64,000 bases of DNA from Blastomyces gilchristii SLH14081 (taxonomy: Eukaryota > Ascomycota > Eurotiomycetes > Onygenales > Ajellomycetaceae), in assembly GCF_000003855.2 (NCBI RefSeq), contig NW_003101675.1, forward strand, positions 1,738,379-1,802,378, in the 5' to 3' direction. Numbering within the stretch: the stretch's first letter is position 1; the number at the start of each line of letters is the position of its first letter. Below, piece after piece: positions 1-10,343 of this stretch. The notes below the pieces were generated by a model. That model did not search any database. It saw nothing but the letters and a program-made list of their open reading frames with translations, and was not told the DNA's origin. A program made the position numbers and the translations under genes.

Positions 1-231
1 AAAGTTAGTAATTTGTTTTTCTTCTACTGAAATATATACAAGAGTTACTGTATATCTTATACAATCTTCTTAGTATACTAAGTATTATATCTGTGATATT
101 CTTACAATAACTCTGTAGTCTATAAGCTCACTATTCAAGCAAGATAGTCAAGCTCACTTATACAGCTTCTTAAACAACTATTTCTATATAATATCACTGA
201 CTAGTCATCACTTCAGTTCTATTATATTATA
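1..231 (+). repeat. Copy A 5' LTR (3' portion only)
   Basis: This is the right-hand part of a long terminal repeat, cut by the window edge. It aligns base for base with 2839-3069 (copy B 5' LTR) and with the end of the LTR at 14781-15324, through the shared stretches around ACAAGAGTTACTG and TAGTATACTAAGTAT. The end TATATTATA corresponds to TATATTACA of copy B, so the CA terminus is mutated to TA. About 300 bp of this LTR must lie upstream of the window. It is more AT-rich than the copy B LTR, as expected after C-to-T and G-to-A mutation. Confidence 0.85.
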
Positions 232-2533
232 ATTTGAATCACTCAATCTGATTATAAGTTTGAATCAGTTAAGCTCTAATAGATTAATATGACCTCATAT
301 ATCTGCACTGAGACTGACTCAATCTCATTCTCTGAAGAAAATACTACATCATCTTCTAGAGTATATACATCTCTATCTCAGCAGAAATCTGAGATTTCTG
401 AACTCACTGCACATTTTGACATGAGCTCTTCAATTATTCTATCACTGTCACAGCCTCTACACATCTACATCTATTATGAAGATAAAGAGATTAAGATCAG
501 AGATTCTCTGAGATATAAGAAAAACATATTATCTGAATTTCACAGCTTTATCTGTACTCTTGAACAGAAATTTCACCTTAATCTGAGCCAGTATAATACT
601 CATAAGATATAAGTAATATACACTGTCAACCTTCTTGAAGGCATCTCTGTGACTACTTGAACTATTAAGAAGAGAGAGCTTGAGCATACTGATACTGTAA
701 TGACTTGAAAAGAATTCAAGAACTTTCTACTGAATTAAATCAAAGATTATTATAATTACAGCTTCACAGCAGCACAGCAGTTCAACTCATTATATCAATG
801 AAATAATAAGAATTCTTCTAATTTTAATGCAAGATTTGAAGAATATTAAGAGAAATTGACTAATAATTTGAATCAATTAAAAACACAGCTTTATCTCATA
901 AAGCTGACTTATAAGATGCAGATAATGATATTATAATATCAGAGTTTATTAATTAATCACACTGAGCTTGTCAATCTGACTTCTCAGATCTATTTAAATA
1001 ATTAATTCTCTGAGAAAAAGATTAATAAGATCTCTTCTAAGTAATTAATAACAGAATTTAAACAGTATCATGATATCTTCAGTGTAGAGAAAGTAAAGAA
1101 GAATTTCAAGTATTCTGATTCTTCACTCACTATAAAGAAATATTAAAAAAGATTTGATAAAGATCTCTATTTCAACTGCAGAGCTGATAATTACTATATC
1201 AGTAATTATAAGAAGCTGAAGAAGAGAAGAAACTGAGAAGATATCTTCTCAAAGTTAACTTCTCTTCTAGCAAATGTATCTGCAGAAGATAAAGAAGAGA
1301 AAGAAATGAAGAATTGATAATTCTTATATCTCTGAGTTTATATTATAATCACAATGTATACTCTGAATAAGAAGATATTAGTAAGATGTCTACTCAACTT
1401 CAGAGTAGATACTAACTTCATATTCTATTTCTTTTCTTTGATGAAGAATTAAAAGAAGATAGATTCATCAGATTATATGAAATTTACTGATGAAATGAAA
1501 TATCATCATTTTAGCATAATTTAAGTGAAGTATATGATTACAGACTTAGAAGAAATCTTCAAGAAAAGCAGTCTGCTTCTTCACACAGTCAATATTATAG
1601 ATAAGAATGTCATTCTAGATCTTCTGCGATTGAGAGAAAACAATTCTCTCATTGACTGAGTCACTCAGATATAATAGTACTGTCTTACTAATAAAGAGAC
1701 AGTGATAGAGAAATCTGAAGAGTTTCATTGAAAGAATCTTGAGAAAAAGATAGAGTCAATATACTATATAGCAGATAACTGAGACTTGAAGATAGATGAA
1801 GAAGTCATCACTCTCACTGTAAGATTAGCAGCAGTATCTGTCATTGAAGATAAATATATATAATGTCTCTTTATAGATTATAAGAATGTCTTTTCAGAAA
1901 GAGAAACAGTGAAGTTTTCTAATATCAAGATATAATATAAGATTCATCTTGAAGACAGTGCAACAGCACTGTACAGATCTCTTTATAACTTGTCTATAAA
2001 GAAATTGAATGTTCTGTATAAATATCTTGAAGAAGCATAATCAAAGAACTGAATACACTTATCAAAGAGTCTGACAGAGATATCTATACTCTTTATACTC
2101 AAGAAAAATAATAGACTACATCTATGCATAGACTACAGAGGCCTTAATAAGATAACAATTAAAAATCACTATTTATTATCATTAATTGATGAGATGATTG
2201 ATTGATTATCTAAAGTAAAGATGTTCTCAAAGATTAATATACAGAATATCTATCATAGAATCAGAGTTAATGAAGACAACATTTTAAAAACAGCTTTTCA
2301 TATCAAGTACAGCAATTTTAAATATCTTGTTTTATCTTTTAATCTTTATAACACTTCAGTCATCTTTCAGATTTATATAAATAAGACACTGTGAGGTCTT
2401 GTCAATATCTTCTGCATAGTATATCTGAATAACATTCTAATCTTCTTAAAATCAGAGAAAGAACATGATACTCATATTCAAGAAGTGTTGAGTTACTTGA
2501 GACAGTATCAACTCTATACAAATACTGAAAAAT
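232..2533 (+). mobile_element. Copy A, 5' internal part: mutated Ty3/gypsy gag-pol up to RT
   Basis: The internal region of the outer element runs from the LTR end to the point where copy B has inserted. It holds a gag-like reading frame at 289-612, a zinc knuckle near 1165-1200 (CX2C retained, later residues mutated), a protease relic near 1390-1425 and the start of reverse transcriptase. The RT active-site box reads YLNN at 2422-2433 instead of YLDD, through two G-to-A changes. TGA, TAG and TAA stops are scattered in the coding frame, so no pol protein can be made. The frame continues after the interruption at 10344. The first 107-aa gag frame is still open, but it ends long before the knuckle. 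Confidence 0.85.
2529..2533. repeat. Target site duplication AAAAT, left copy
   Basis: AAAAT lies immediately before the copy B LTR start (TGTCACG) and occurs again at 10339-10343 immediately after its end (TTACA). The uninterrupted equivalent in copy B near 5365 reads CTGAAAAATGCTCATTC with a single AAAAT. This shows a 5-bp duplication made by integration of copy B into copy A. Confidence 0.9.
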
Positions 2534-3069
2534 TGTCACGCTCCCGGCCGCGCCAAGGCCCCGTTGCGGTTCCACACGGCCCATCACTTCCATGCGGATG
2601 ATTCCATCCCATCTGAACCGGTTTCCAATCACTCTATGACATCATTCGGATATATCATAGAAAGATCCGATTGATGGATATGAGAACCCCGCTTCTATAC
2701 AAGGTCAGCAGATTACTTTTCCTTGGCAGTGAGGCATCACTGAGGTATCACTTCAGCTATTCTTGCTTATGAAATGAGAGAAGGTATCCGCCCATTGTCT
2801 ATATAGAATAGCTAGATGCTGGCTTCTTATAAAAGAAGCCAGTGATTCATTTCTTTTGCTACAAAAGAAATATATACAAGAGTTACTGCATGTCTCATAC
2901 AATCTTCTTAGTATACTAAGTATCATATCTGTGATATTCTTGCAATAACCCTGTAGCCTACAAGCTCACTATTCAAGTAAGATAGTTAAGCTCACTCATA
3001 CAGCTTCTCAAACAACTACTTCTATATGACACTGTCAACTAGTCATCACTTCAGTTTCACTATATTACA
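2534..3069 (+). repeat. Copy B 5' LTR (536 bp)
   Basis: It begins TGTCACG and ends TTACA, the TG...CA form of LTRs. The first 110 bases (2534-2640) are strikingly GC-rich and CpG-containing compared with everything around them, and match 9803 onward only through C-to-T and G-to-A changes. The LTR holds a TATA-like CTATATAG near 2802 and a stem-like AAAAGAAGCC/GGCTTCTT pair near 2820-2845. The primer-binding region would follow at 3070, but no tRNA complement could be recognised. Confidence 0.9.
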
Positions 3070-3126
3070 ATTCAAATCACTCAATCTGATTACATATTTG
3101 AATCAGTCAAGCTTTAACAGATTAAT

Positions 3127-4080
3127 ATGACTTCACACACTCACACTGAGACTGACTCAACCTCACTCTCTGAGAGAAATACTACATCATTCTCTAGAGT
3201 GTATACATCTCTATCTCAGCAGAAATCTGAGATTTCTGAACCTGCTGCATATTTTGACATGAGCTCTTTAACTGCTCTATCACTATCACAGCCTCTACAC
3301 ACCTACATCTATCATGAAGATAGAGAGATTAAGATCAGAGATTCACTGAGATACAAGAGAAACATCTTGTCTGAATTTCACAGCTTTATTCATATTCTTG
3401 AACAGAAATTCTGCCTTAACCCAAGCCAGTATAATACTCATGAGATATAAGTAATATATATCATCAACCTTCTTAAAGGCATCTCTACAACTACTTGAGT
3501 TATTAAGAAGAGAGAGCTTGAGTATATCAATGCTGCTATGACTTGAGAAGAATTCAAGAACTTTCTACTGAATCAAATCAAAGATTATTACAATCACAGC
3601 TTCACAGTAGCACAGCAGTTCAACTTATTACATTAATAAGATAATGAAAATTCTTTCAATTTCAATGCAAGATTCAAAGAATATTGAGAGAAATTGACTG
3701 ATGATTTAAATCAATTAAAAACACAGCTTTATCTCATGAAGCTGACTCACAAGATGCAGATAATAATATCACAATATCAGAGTTCATTAATCAATTACAC
3801 TGAGCTTGTTAACCTGGCTTTCTGAATCTATTTGAATAATTAATTCTTTAAGAAAAAGATTAACAAGATCTCTTCTAAGCAATCAATGACAGAATCTAAA
3901 CAGTGCTATGACAGCTTCAGTGCAGAGAAAGTAAAGAAGAATTTCAAGTGTTCTGATTCTTCACTCACTGTGAAGAAATATTAAAAAAGATTTGACAAAG
4001 ATCTCTGTTTCAACTGCAGAGCTGGTAATCACTATATCAGTGATTGCAAGAAGCTGAAGAAGGAAAGAAACTGAGAAGAT
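3127..4080 (+). pseudogene. Copy B gag relic with CCHC zinc knuckle
   Basis: A 107-aa open frame at 3127-3450 starts the capsid gene and is homologous to the copy A frame at 289-612. After the stop at 3450 the same reading sense continues with in-frame stops. It reaches a nucleic-acid-binding zinc knuckle at about 4008-4050 with the spacing CX2CX4HX4C (CFNCRAGNHYISDC), followed by a basic stretch KKLKKER. The conserved order places this as Gag nucleocapsid. No full protein is possible. Confidence 0.8.
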
Positions 4081-4189
4081 ATCTTCTCAAAGTCAACTCC
4101 TCTTCTGACAAACATATCTGTGAAAGATAAAGAAGAGAAAGAAAAGAATTGACAATTCTCACATCTCTGAGTTCATGTTACAATCACAA

Positions 4190-5770
4190 TGTATACCTCA
4201 AATGAGAAGATATCAGTGAGGTGTCTACTCAACTCTGAGATAAATATCAACTTCATATTCTATTTCTTTTCTTTGATGAAAGATTGAAAGAAGATAGATT
4301 TATCAGATCATGTGAAATTTACAGATGAAACAAAATGTCATTATTTTAGCATAATTTAAGCAAAGTGTGTGATCACAGACTCAGAAGAAACCTTTAAGAA
4401 GAGCAGTCTGCTTCTTCATACAGTCAATATCATAGATGAGAATGTCATTCTAGGTCTCTTATAATTGAGAGAAAACAATTCTCTCATTGACTGAGTTACT
4501 CAGATATGATGATATTATCTCACTGATAAAGAGACAGTGATAGAGGAATCTGAAGAGTTTCATCAGAAGAATCTTGAGAAAAAGATTAAGTCAATATACT
4601 GTGTAGCAGATGATTGAGACTTGAAAACAGATGAAGAAGTCATCATTCTTACTACAAGATTAGCAGCAGTATTCATCATTGAAGATGAATATATATAACA
4701 TCTCTTTACAGATTTTAAGAATGTCTTTTCAGAAAGAAAAGCAGCAAAGTTTCCTGACATCAAGATATAATATAAGATTTATTTTGAAGACAGTGTAACA
4801 GTGCTGTACAGGCCTCTTTACAACTTGTCTGTAAAGGAGTTGAATGTTCTGTGTAAATATCTTGAAGAAGTGCAATCAAAGAACTGAATATATTTATCAA
4901 AGAGTTCAGCAGAAGCATCTATACTCTTTATGCTCAAGAAGAATAATAGACTACATCTATGCATAGACTACAGAGGCCTCAATAAGATGACAGTTAAGAA
5001 TCACTATTTATTACTGTTAATCAATGAGATGATTGATTGATTATCTGAAGTAAAGATGTTCTCAAAGATTGATATACAGAATGTCTATCATAGAATCAGA
5101 GTTAACAAAGACAACATTTGAAAAACAGCTTTTCATACTAAGTACAGCAATTTTAAATATCTTGTTTTATCTTTTGATCTTTGTAACACTTCAGCCATCT
5201 TTCAGATCTATATAAATAAAGCACTGTAGGGCCTTGTCAACATCTCCTGCATAGTATATCTAGATGACATTTTAATCTTCTCAAAATCAGAGAAAGAACA
5301 TGATACTCATGTTTAAGAAGTGTTGAGTCACTTGAGACAGTATTAACTCTATACAAACACTGAAAAATGCTCATTCTACATGCAGAAGATTGATTTCTTA
5401 GATTATATTATTGAGATAAATGACATTTCAATAAACAGAAGTCAGGTCTCTGTCATTGAGAACTGGCCAGTGCTGTGAATGTATCATAAGATGCAGATAT
5501 TCCTAGAATTTACAAATTTCTATAGACAATTCATCTATATATATTCACAGATTACTGTTCCTCTTACAGATCTGTTGAAGAAAAGTGTGAAAGACAGAAA
5601 AACAGAACTGTTTATCCTCACTCAAGACACTGCATAGACATTTGCAGAATTGAAACAAGCTTTTACAGATATTACAATACTGAATCATTTTAACCCTGAC
5701 TTACTCAGTCAGTGTGAGACTGATGTATTCAGAAATGAGATCTGTGAAATCTTTTCACAGTTGACACTGA
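4190..5770 (+). pseudogene. Copy B protease, reverse transcriptase and RNase H relic
   Basis: The aspartic protease site expected to read LLDSGA reads LLNSEI near 4225-4245, so the catalytic Asp and Gly are lost by G-to-A changes. The RT domain follows: CIDYRGLNK near 4960, the palm motif with YLDD intact at 5257-5268, then the thumb and connection (LDYIIEIN, FTNFYRQFI). The RNase H start near 5720 reads ETDVF where ETDAS is usual. Several TGG codons have become TGA or TAG. The match to fungal Ty3/gypsy pol is by motif and order. Confidence 0.85.
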
Positions 5771-6599
5771 AGACCTTTCAACATTGAAAGAATCAGAGAA
5801 TAATTATCTCTGAAGAAACAGATAATAAATTGCCTGTGAGAGAAGACTTTTTCACAGAGTCTATAAGATGCTGTAAATGAAGATCAGTGACCTTCTTCTT
5901 CAAGAAGTTATCACTCACATAAAGAAGGTATGATATTCATGATTAGAAGATGTTAATAATTATCAAATTCTTTAAGATCTGATGACATTATCTTCAGAAT
6001 AGTAAGTACTCAGTGTAAGTTCTCACTGATCATGCAAATCTGCATTACTTCTTGACAATAAAGAGCTTAACAGAATGTCAAGCCAGGTGAGCAGAGCTGC
6101 TTTCAAAGTATGATTTCTATATTTAATATCATTCAGGTCAGCTTAACCTCACTGATATATTATCTAGATAACTCAATTATAATATTATTAATGCAGAGAA
6201 GAATTCTATAAAAGAATCTCTGTCATCACTGCAGAAGAAGCTGGCTGCAGAGGGTTGAAATTCTCTAAAGCTCAGAAACAGTGCTGAAGAGGCAGCTGTG
6301 TAACTCAGTATAGAAGGTGAAAGAGAATCTGAGTCTCTGCAGAGAACTGACACTGAAGATCATGAGCTTCTTGTATCATATCTTACAATCATTGAATTGA
6401 TAAAGGACAAAACAGTCTACAATCTTTCAACTCAACTACTTTTAAAATTCATTGATAAGTTACAGAAGAGAGACATCTCTACTACAGCTTAAATTCAGAA
6501 GTTGAAGAAGAAAGAATTCAGTTTAAACTTGAAAGAGACAGGCTCTGAGTGAGATGATACTGCTAAGAAACTAAGTCACTGATAACTAGGAGAATATGA

Positions 6600-7970
6600 A
6601 CTTCTACTGCTGAATGATTCAGTCTTTGTCTCTTATAGCAGAGTGATGTATCAGAAGTTATTGAGAATTCATTATAATGATTTTCATACAGAGCACTTCA
6701 GGTTAGAGAAGACTGAGAAGCTTCTAAAATGTAAATATATTTAGAATAAGCTTCAGACAGATGTCAAAGAGTATATTGATACTTATAATATCTGTCAAAG
6801 AATAAAGATTCTGCAGTATAAGCAATACAGTGAGTTAGTATCACTGCCTGTTTCAAAGAGCTTATGACAGAATCTATCAATGAATTTCATAGTTGACCTG
6901 CTGAAGTCAATAAGAGTCAAAGAATATAACTTAATTTTAGTTATTATTGACTGCTTCACAAAGATGATCAGATATATTTCTACTTATAAAAAGGTTAAAG
7001 CCTCTGAATTGACTGACCTGTTTTTAGATATTATTATTCATGATTACAGTGCTCTGAAATTATTAATAACAGATCAAGAATTTCTCTTCATCAGTAAATA
7101 CTAGTCAGCTTTTTACTATCATCTTATAATAAGATATCTTCTCAGTATTACATTTCATCTACAGATCAATGATCAGACTGAACATTAGAATCAGATACTA
7201 GAACAGTATCTTTAAGCATTCTGTTCATATCATCAGAATGATTGACTCAAACATCTTCTGACTGTCAAATTCACATATAACAATGTAAAGAATATAATCT
7301 TAAAGATATCTTCTTTCTATACTTATTATGAATATAATTCTTCATTACTCAGTGACATTGTGAATGATATTTCAAAGAAGAAAATAGACAGTCAGAATAT
7401 CAGACAGGTACAGAGAACAGAGTATCTCTCAGTGTCAGAAGTAAAAGCAAGATTGAAACTTTTGAACAAAATTCATGAGAAGATAGTGAAAAGTATTCAT
7501 TATATTCAGAAGTAGCAGACAGAATACTATAATTAAAAACATCTTTCAATGAAGTTCTTAATAGAGAATCAAGTACTACTTTCAGCAAAGAATATTAAGA
7601 TAATAAGACTGTGTAAGAAGCTCAGTGAGTAGTGACTAAAATCTTTCTCAGTAACAAGAGTAATGAATAAGCAGATATATGAGTTGAAATTACTCACAGA
7701 ATTAAAATCAATTCATTCTGTTTTTCACATTTTCTATTTGAAGCTCTATAAGCAATGCCTTGAAATGAAGCTGTCTCAGTCAGATGATATCAAGATCAAG
7801 AGTAATACTGAATATCTTATAAAGAAAATATTGAACAAGTAAACATATTACAGTAAGCTTTAATACCTCATTAAATGAGAAGATTATTCATTATCAGAGA
7901 ATTCATAAGAACTGCTTAAGTATTTGAAAAATGCTGAGAAAGAGATTGCAATCTATAAGACAGCTAGTAG
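6600..7970 (+). pseudogene. Copy B integrase and chromodomain relic
   Basis: The integrase starts with a zinc-binding HHCC region near 6665-6805 in which the first Cys reads Tyr (TYNICQR). The catalytic core follows: NFIVDLL with the first Asp near 6880, LLITDQEFLF with the second Asp near 7070, and QTEH with the Glu near 7170-7185. The longest open stretch is 6880-7104. At 7811-7965 a chromodomain is recognisable (EYLIKKILNK, YYSKL, YLIK, ENS, YLKNAEKEI) with aromatic-cage Trp codons changed to stops. Chromodomains on integrase direct insertion into heterochromatin in known chromoviruses. Confidence 0.8.
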
Positions 7971-9802
7971 AGATTATCTTATTACACATCAGAGACATTG
8001 AGTAAGAAACACTGCTTAAGACTTCTTATTTTTCTTAAAGAGTTTTTTAGAGATGATCTTGCAGTAATAAGTCAGCATCTTATAGACTCTGTAGCACTCT
8101 TCTTCTATTTTCTCTCAAAGAGTTTTTAGAAGTTTAATGAGATTACACAAGTGTAAAATTCCTGAAGTGATTAATAAGAAAAGAAAGAAATATTTGAAAT
8201 TAATAAAAAGATTAATATTATTAACTCATGAGCTGCTGCTATTCTAATGAAGCTGCAGCTCACTGAAAAAGTAAAAAGAGAGATCAGAGCCTACTTATTA
8301 ATAATCACATTCTCATTAAACTCATTCTTCACTGTTGAAGTCTTCAGCACTGATATCTTTATCTGCTGAGAAGTTAGTACTGCAGCACTGCAGAGAAGCA
8401 TGCTATAGAAGAGTATAAGAGATACTGAAAGCATTAACTTATTAACTTATAAAATATCTCAGTTATCTGCTTCAACTGAAGTGAGATTCTCTTCAATCAG
8501 TGATTAATCTCTATAATGCTTTCAACAGCAGTGTCAGCTGATCTCTTCTTGAGATCAGTCATTCTGAGGTGTTTTTTCATCTCAAAGATTCATGCTTTTG
8601 TCTTCTTTTGCAGATGAGTAAGAGAAACCTTCTCAGTCTTGACAGAATTCATTAACACTTAAAGCTCTGAGACTCTCACTCTGTATTGCTTGAGTATCTA
8701 GACTTCTTATCAGAACTGATACAACATCTTTCTGTGAGATAATACTTACAGAGAGACAGAAGTCATTGTTACAGATATAATGAAAATAACAGAAGTAAGA
8801 GAAGAAATAAATATATAAAATCCTTCTCTTCTTCAGCTGCTTGATACAGTGCAGATAAGTAGTGATACTGATCAGAGATTGTATTGAAGCCTTCTCACAG
8901 AGAGAAGATAAAGAAATCATGAAACTCTGCAGACTCAACTCAGCAGTATTCTGAGCAGAGCTCAGGCATGTTATGAAAGAGAAACTATGAATTGAGCTTC
9001 TCAGAGTCACTGTCCCTGGAATCAAGCTCTCCCCGGGTTTCTCTTCAAATGATCACACAGGGTCATACACCACTGTATTGGCTGAGGGGGAGGTGGCGTT
9101 GCAATGGCGGTGAGAAGGGTGAGAAACAGACCAGACACAGACAAATCAATCAGCAGAAGAGATAACATCTCACTGCAAGGCACAGTGACTATCACTGCAG
9201 TCATAAAAGAAGCAGAAGAAGGAGAAGATGTGACAATGAGAGTGATACTCTCATAGCTCATTGACATCACTGTCTTCACCTTCAACCTGGCTTTCTTAGC
9301 AGTTACAGAGACCACTGCCACATCACAAAGACATTTATTCACTAGAAAACATCAGAATAAGCTCTTGATTATTCTTCAAGAATAATACTCTCATACACTC
9401 ACTATTGTAATTGAGAGAGGAAAAGAAAAATGTTTCATAGAGAGAAGAAATCTTTTCAAGAAATCCTGTCACTACTGTTAGCTTTGTCTCTAAAAATACA
9501 TCACTTTTGTAGAGAATTTTATACATAGAATAGAATATATTGAGAGATCTGTAAGTCACTTATTAACTATATTTTTCACATTTCAAATCAATATATAAGA
9601 AACTCACTTATCACATATTTAATTTGAATGAAGATGAGAAAAGAAAGATCTACACAGTCAGCAGAAAAACTCATCTATTTCTTTATATTATACACAGTAT
9701 ATACACTGTCAATCAGTTAATAACTGTTGCTATATAACAAAGATAATTCCTAATTCAGTAATCTTGAGAGTATAGAGACTATACTTTTAAAGAGAAGAGT
9801 AT
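7971..9802 (+). other. Copy B 3' module between chromodomain and 3' LTR, unrecognised
   Basis: About 1.8 kb separates the chromodomain from the 3' LTR, more than most fungal gypsy elements have. The equivalent stretch exists in copy A (about 12950-14780) at matching length, so it belongs to the element. Minus-strand open frames at 9022-9342 and 8633-9025, and the homologous minus-strand frame at 14026-14319, are conserved in outline between copies, but neither strand gives a protein I recognise. A purine run AAAGAGAAGAG at 9789-9799 lies just before the LTR and is the likely mutated polypurine tract. A GC-rich island at about 9025-9120 is less mutated than its surroundings. Confidence 0.6.
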
Positions 9803-10338
9803 TATCACACTCTCAGCTGTGTCAAGATCTTATTACAGTTTCACATAACTTATCACTTTCATGCAGATAATTTCATTCTGTCTGAACCAGTTTTCAATCA
9901 CTCTATGACATCATTCAGATATATCATAGAAAGATTTAATTAATAAATATAAGAATCTCACTTCTATACAAGATCAGCAGATTACTTTTTCTTAACAGTG
10001 AGACACTGCTGAGATATCACTTCAGCTATTCTCACTCATGAAATGAGAGAAGATATTCACTCATTATCTATATAGAATAGCTAGATGCTGGCTTCTTATA
10101 AAAGAAGTCAGTGATTTGTTTCTTTTGCTACAAAAGAAATATACACAAGAGTTACTATGTATCTCATACAATCTTCTTAGTATACTAAGTATCATATCTG
10201 TGATATTCTTGTAATAACCCTGTAGTCTACAAGCTCACTATTTAAGCAAGATAGTCAAGCTCACTTATACAGCTTCTTAAACAACTATCTCTACATAACA
10301 TCACTGACTAGTCACTGCTTCAGTTCTGTCACATTACA
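9803..10338 (+). repeat. Copy B 3' LTR (536 bp)
   Basis: It starts TATCACAC, which is the mutated form of TGTCACGC at 2534, and ends ATTACA before the right AAAAT duplication. It has the same length as the 5' LTR. In the first 56 positions, 20 differ from the 5' LTR and every difference is C-to-T or G-to-A in this copy. LTRs are identical at insertion, so these record mutation after integration. Confidence 0.9.
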
Positions 10339-10343
10339 AAAAT
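10339..10343. repeat. Target site duplication AAAAT, right copy
   Basis: This is the second copy of the 5-bp duplication that frames copy B. The sequence directly after it (ACTCATTCTACATGCAG) is the continuation of the copy A RT gene that stopped at 2533. Confidence 0.9.

Larger units (their letters stand above)
2534..10338 (+). mobile_element. Copy B: complete but inactivated Ty3/gypsy chromovirus nested in copy A
   Basis: This is a full-length LTR retrotransposon of 7805 bp with two 536-bp LTRs (2534-3069 and 9803-10338), a 5-bp target duplication and the gene order gag, protease, RT, RNase H, integrase, chromodomain. That order is diagnostic of Ty3/gypsy (Metaviridae), and the terminal chromodomain places it with the chromoviruses. 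All pol frames carry many stops from transition mutations, so it cannot move by itself. It interrupts the RT gene of an older relative at exactly homologous sequence. It is less mutated than copy A and keeps YLDD in RT, consistent with later insertion. Confidence 0.93.

Noticed and set aside
2402..2632. Minus-strand 76-aa frame
   Set aside because: It spans the junction between copy A and the copy B LTR, so it is an artefact of the insertion.
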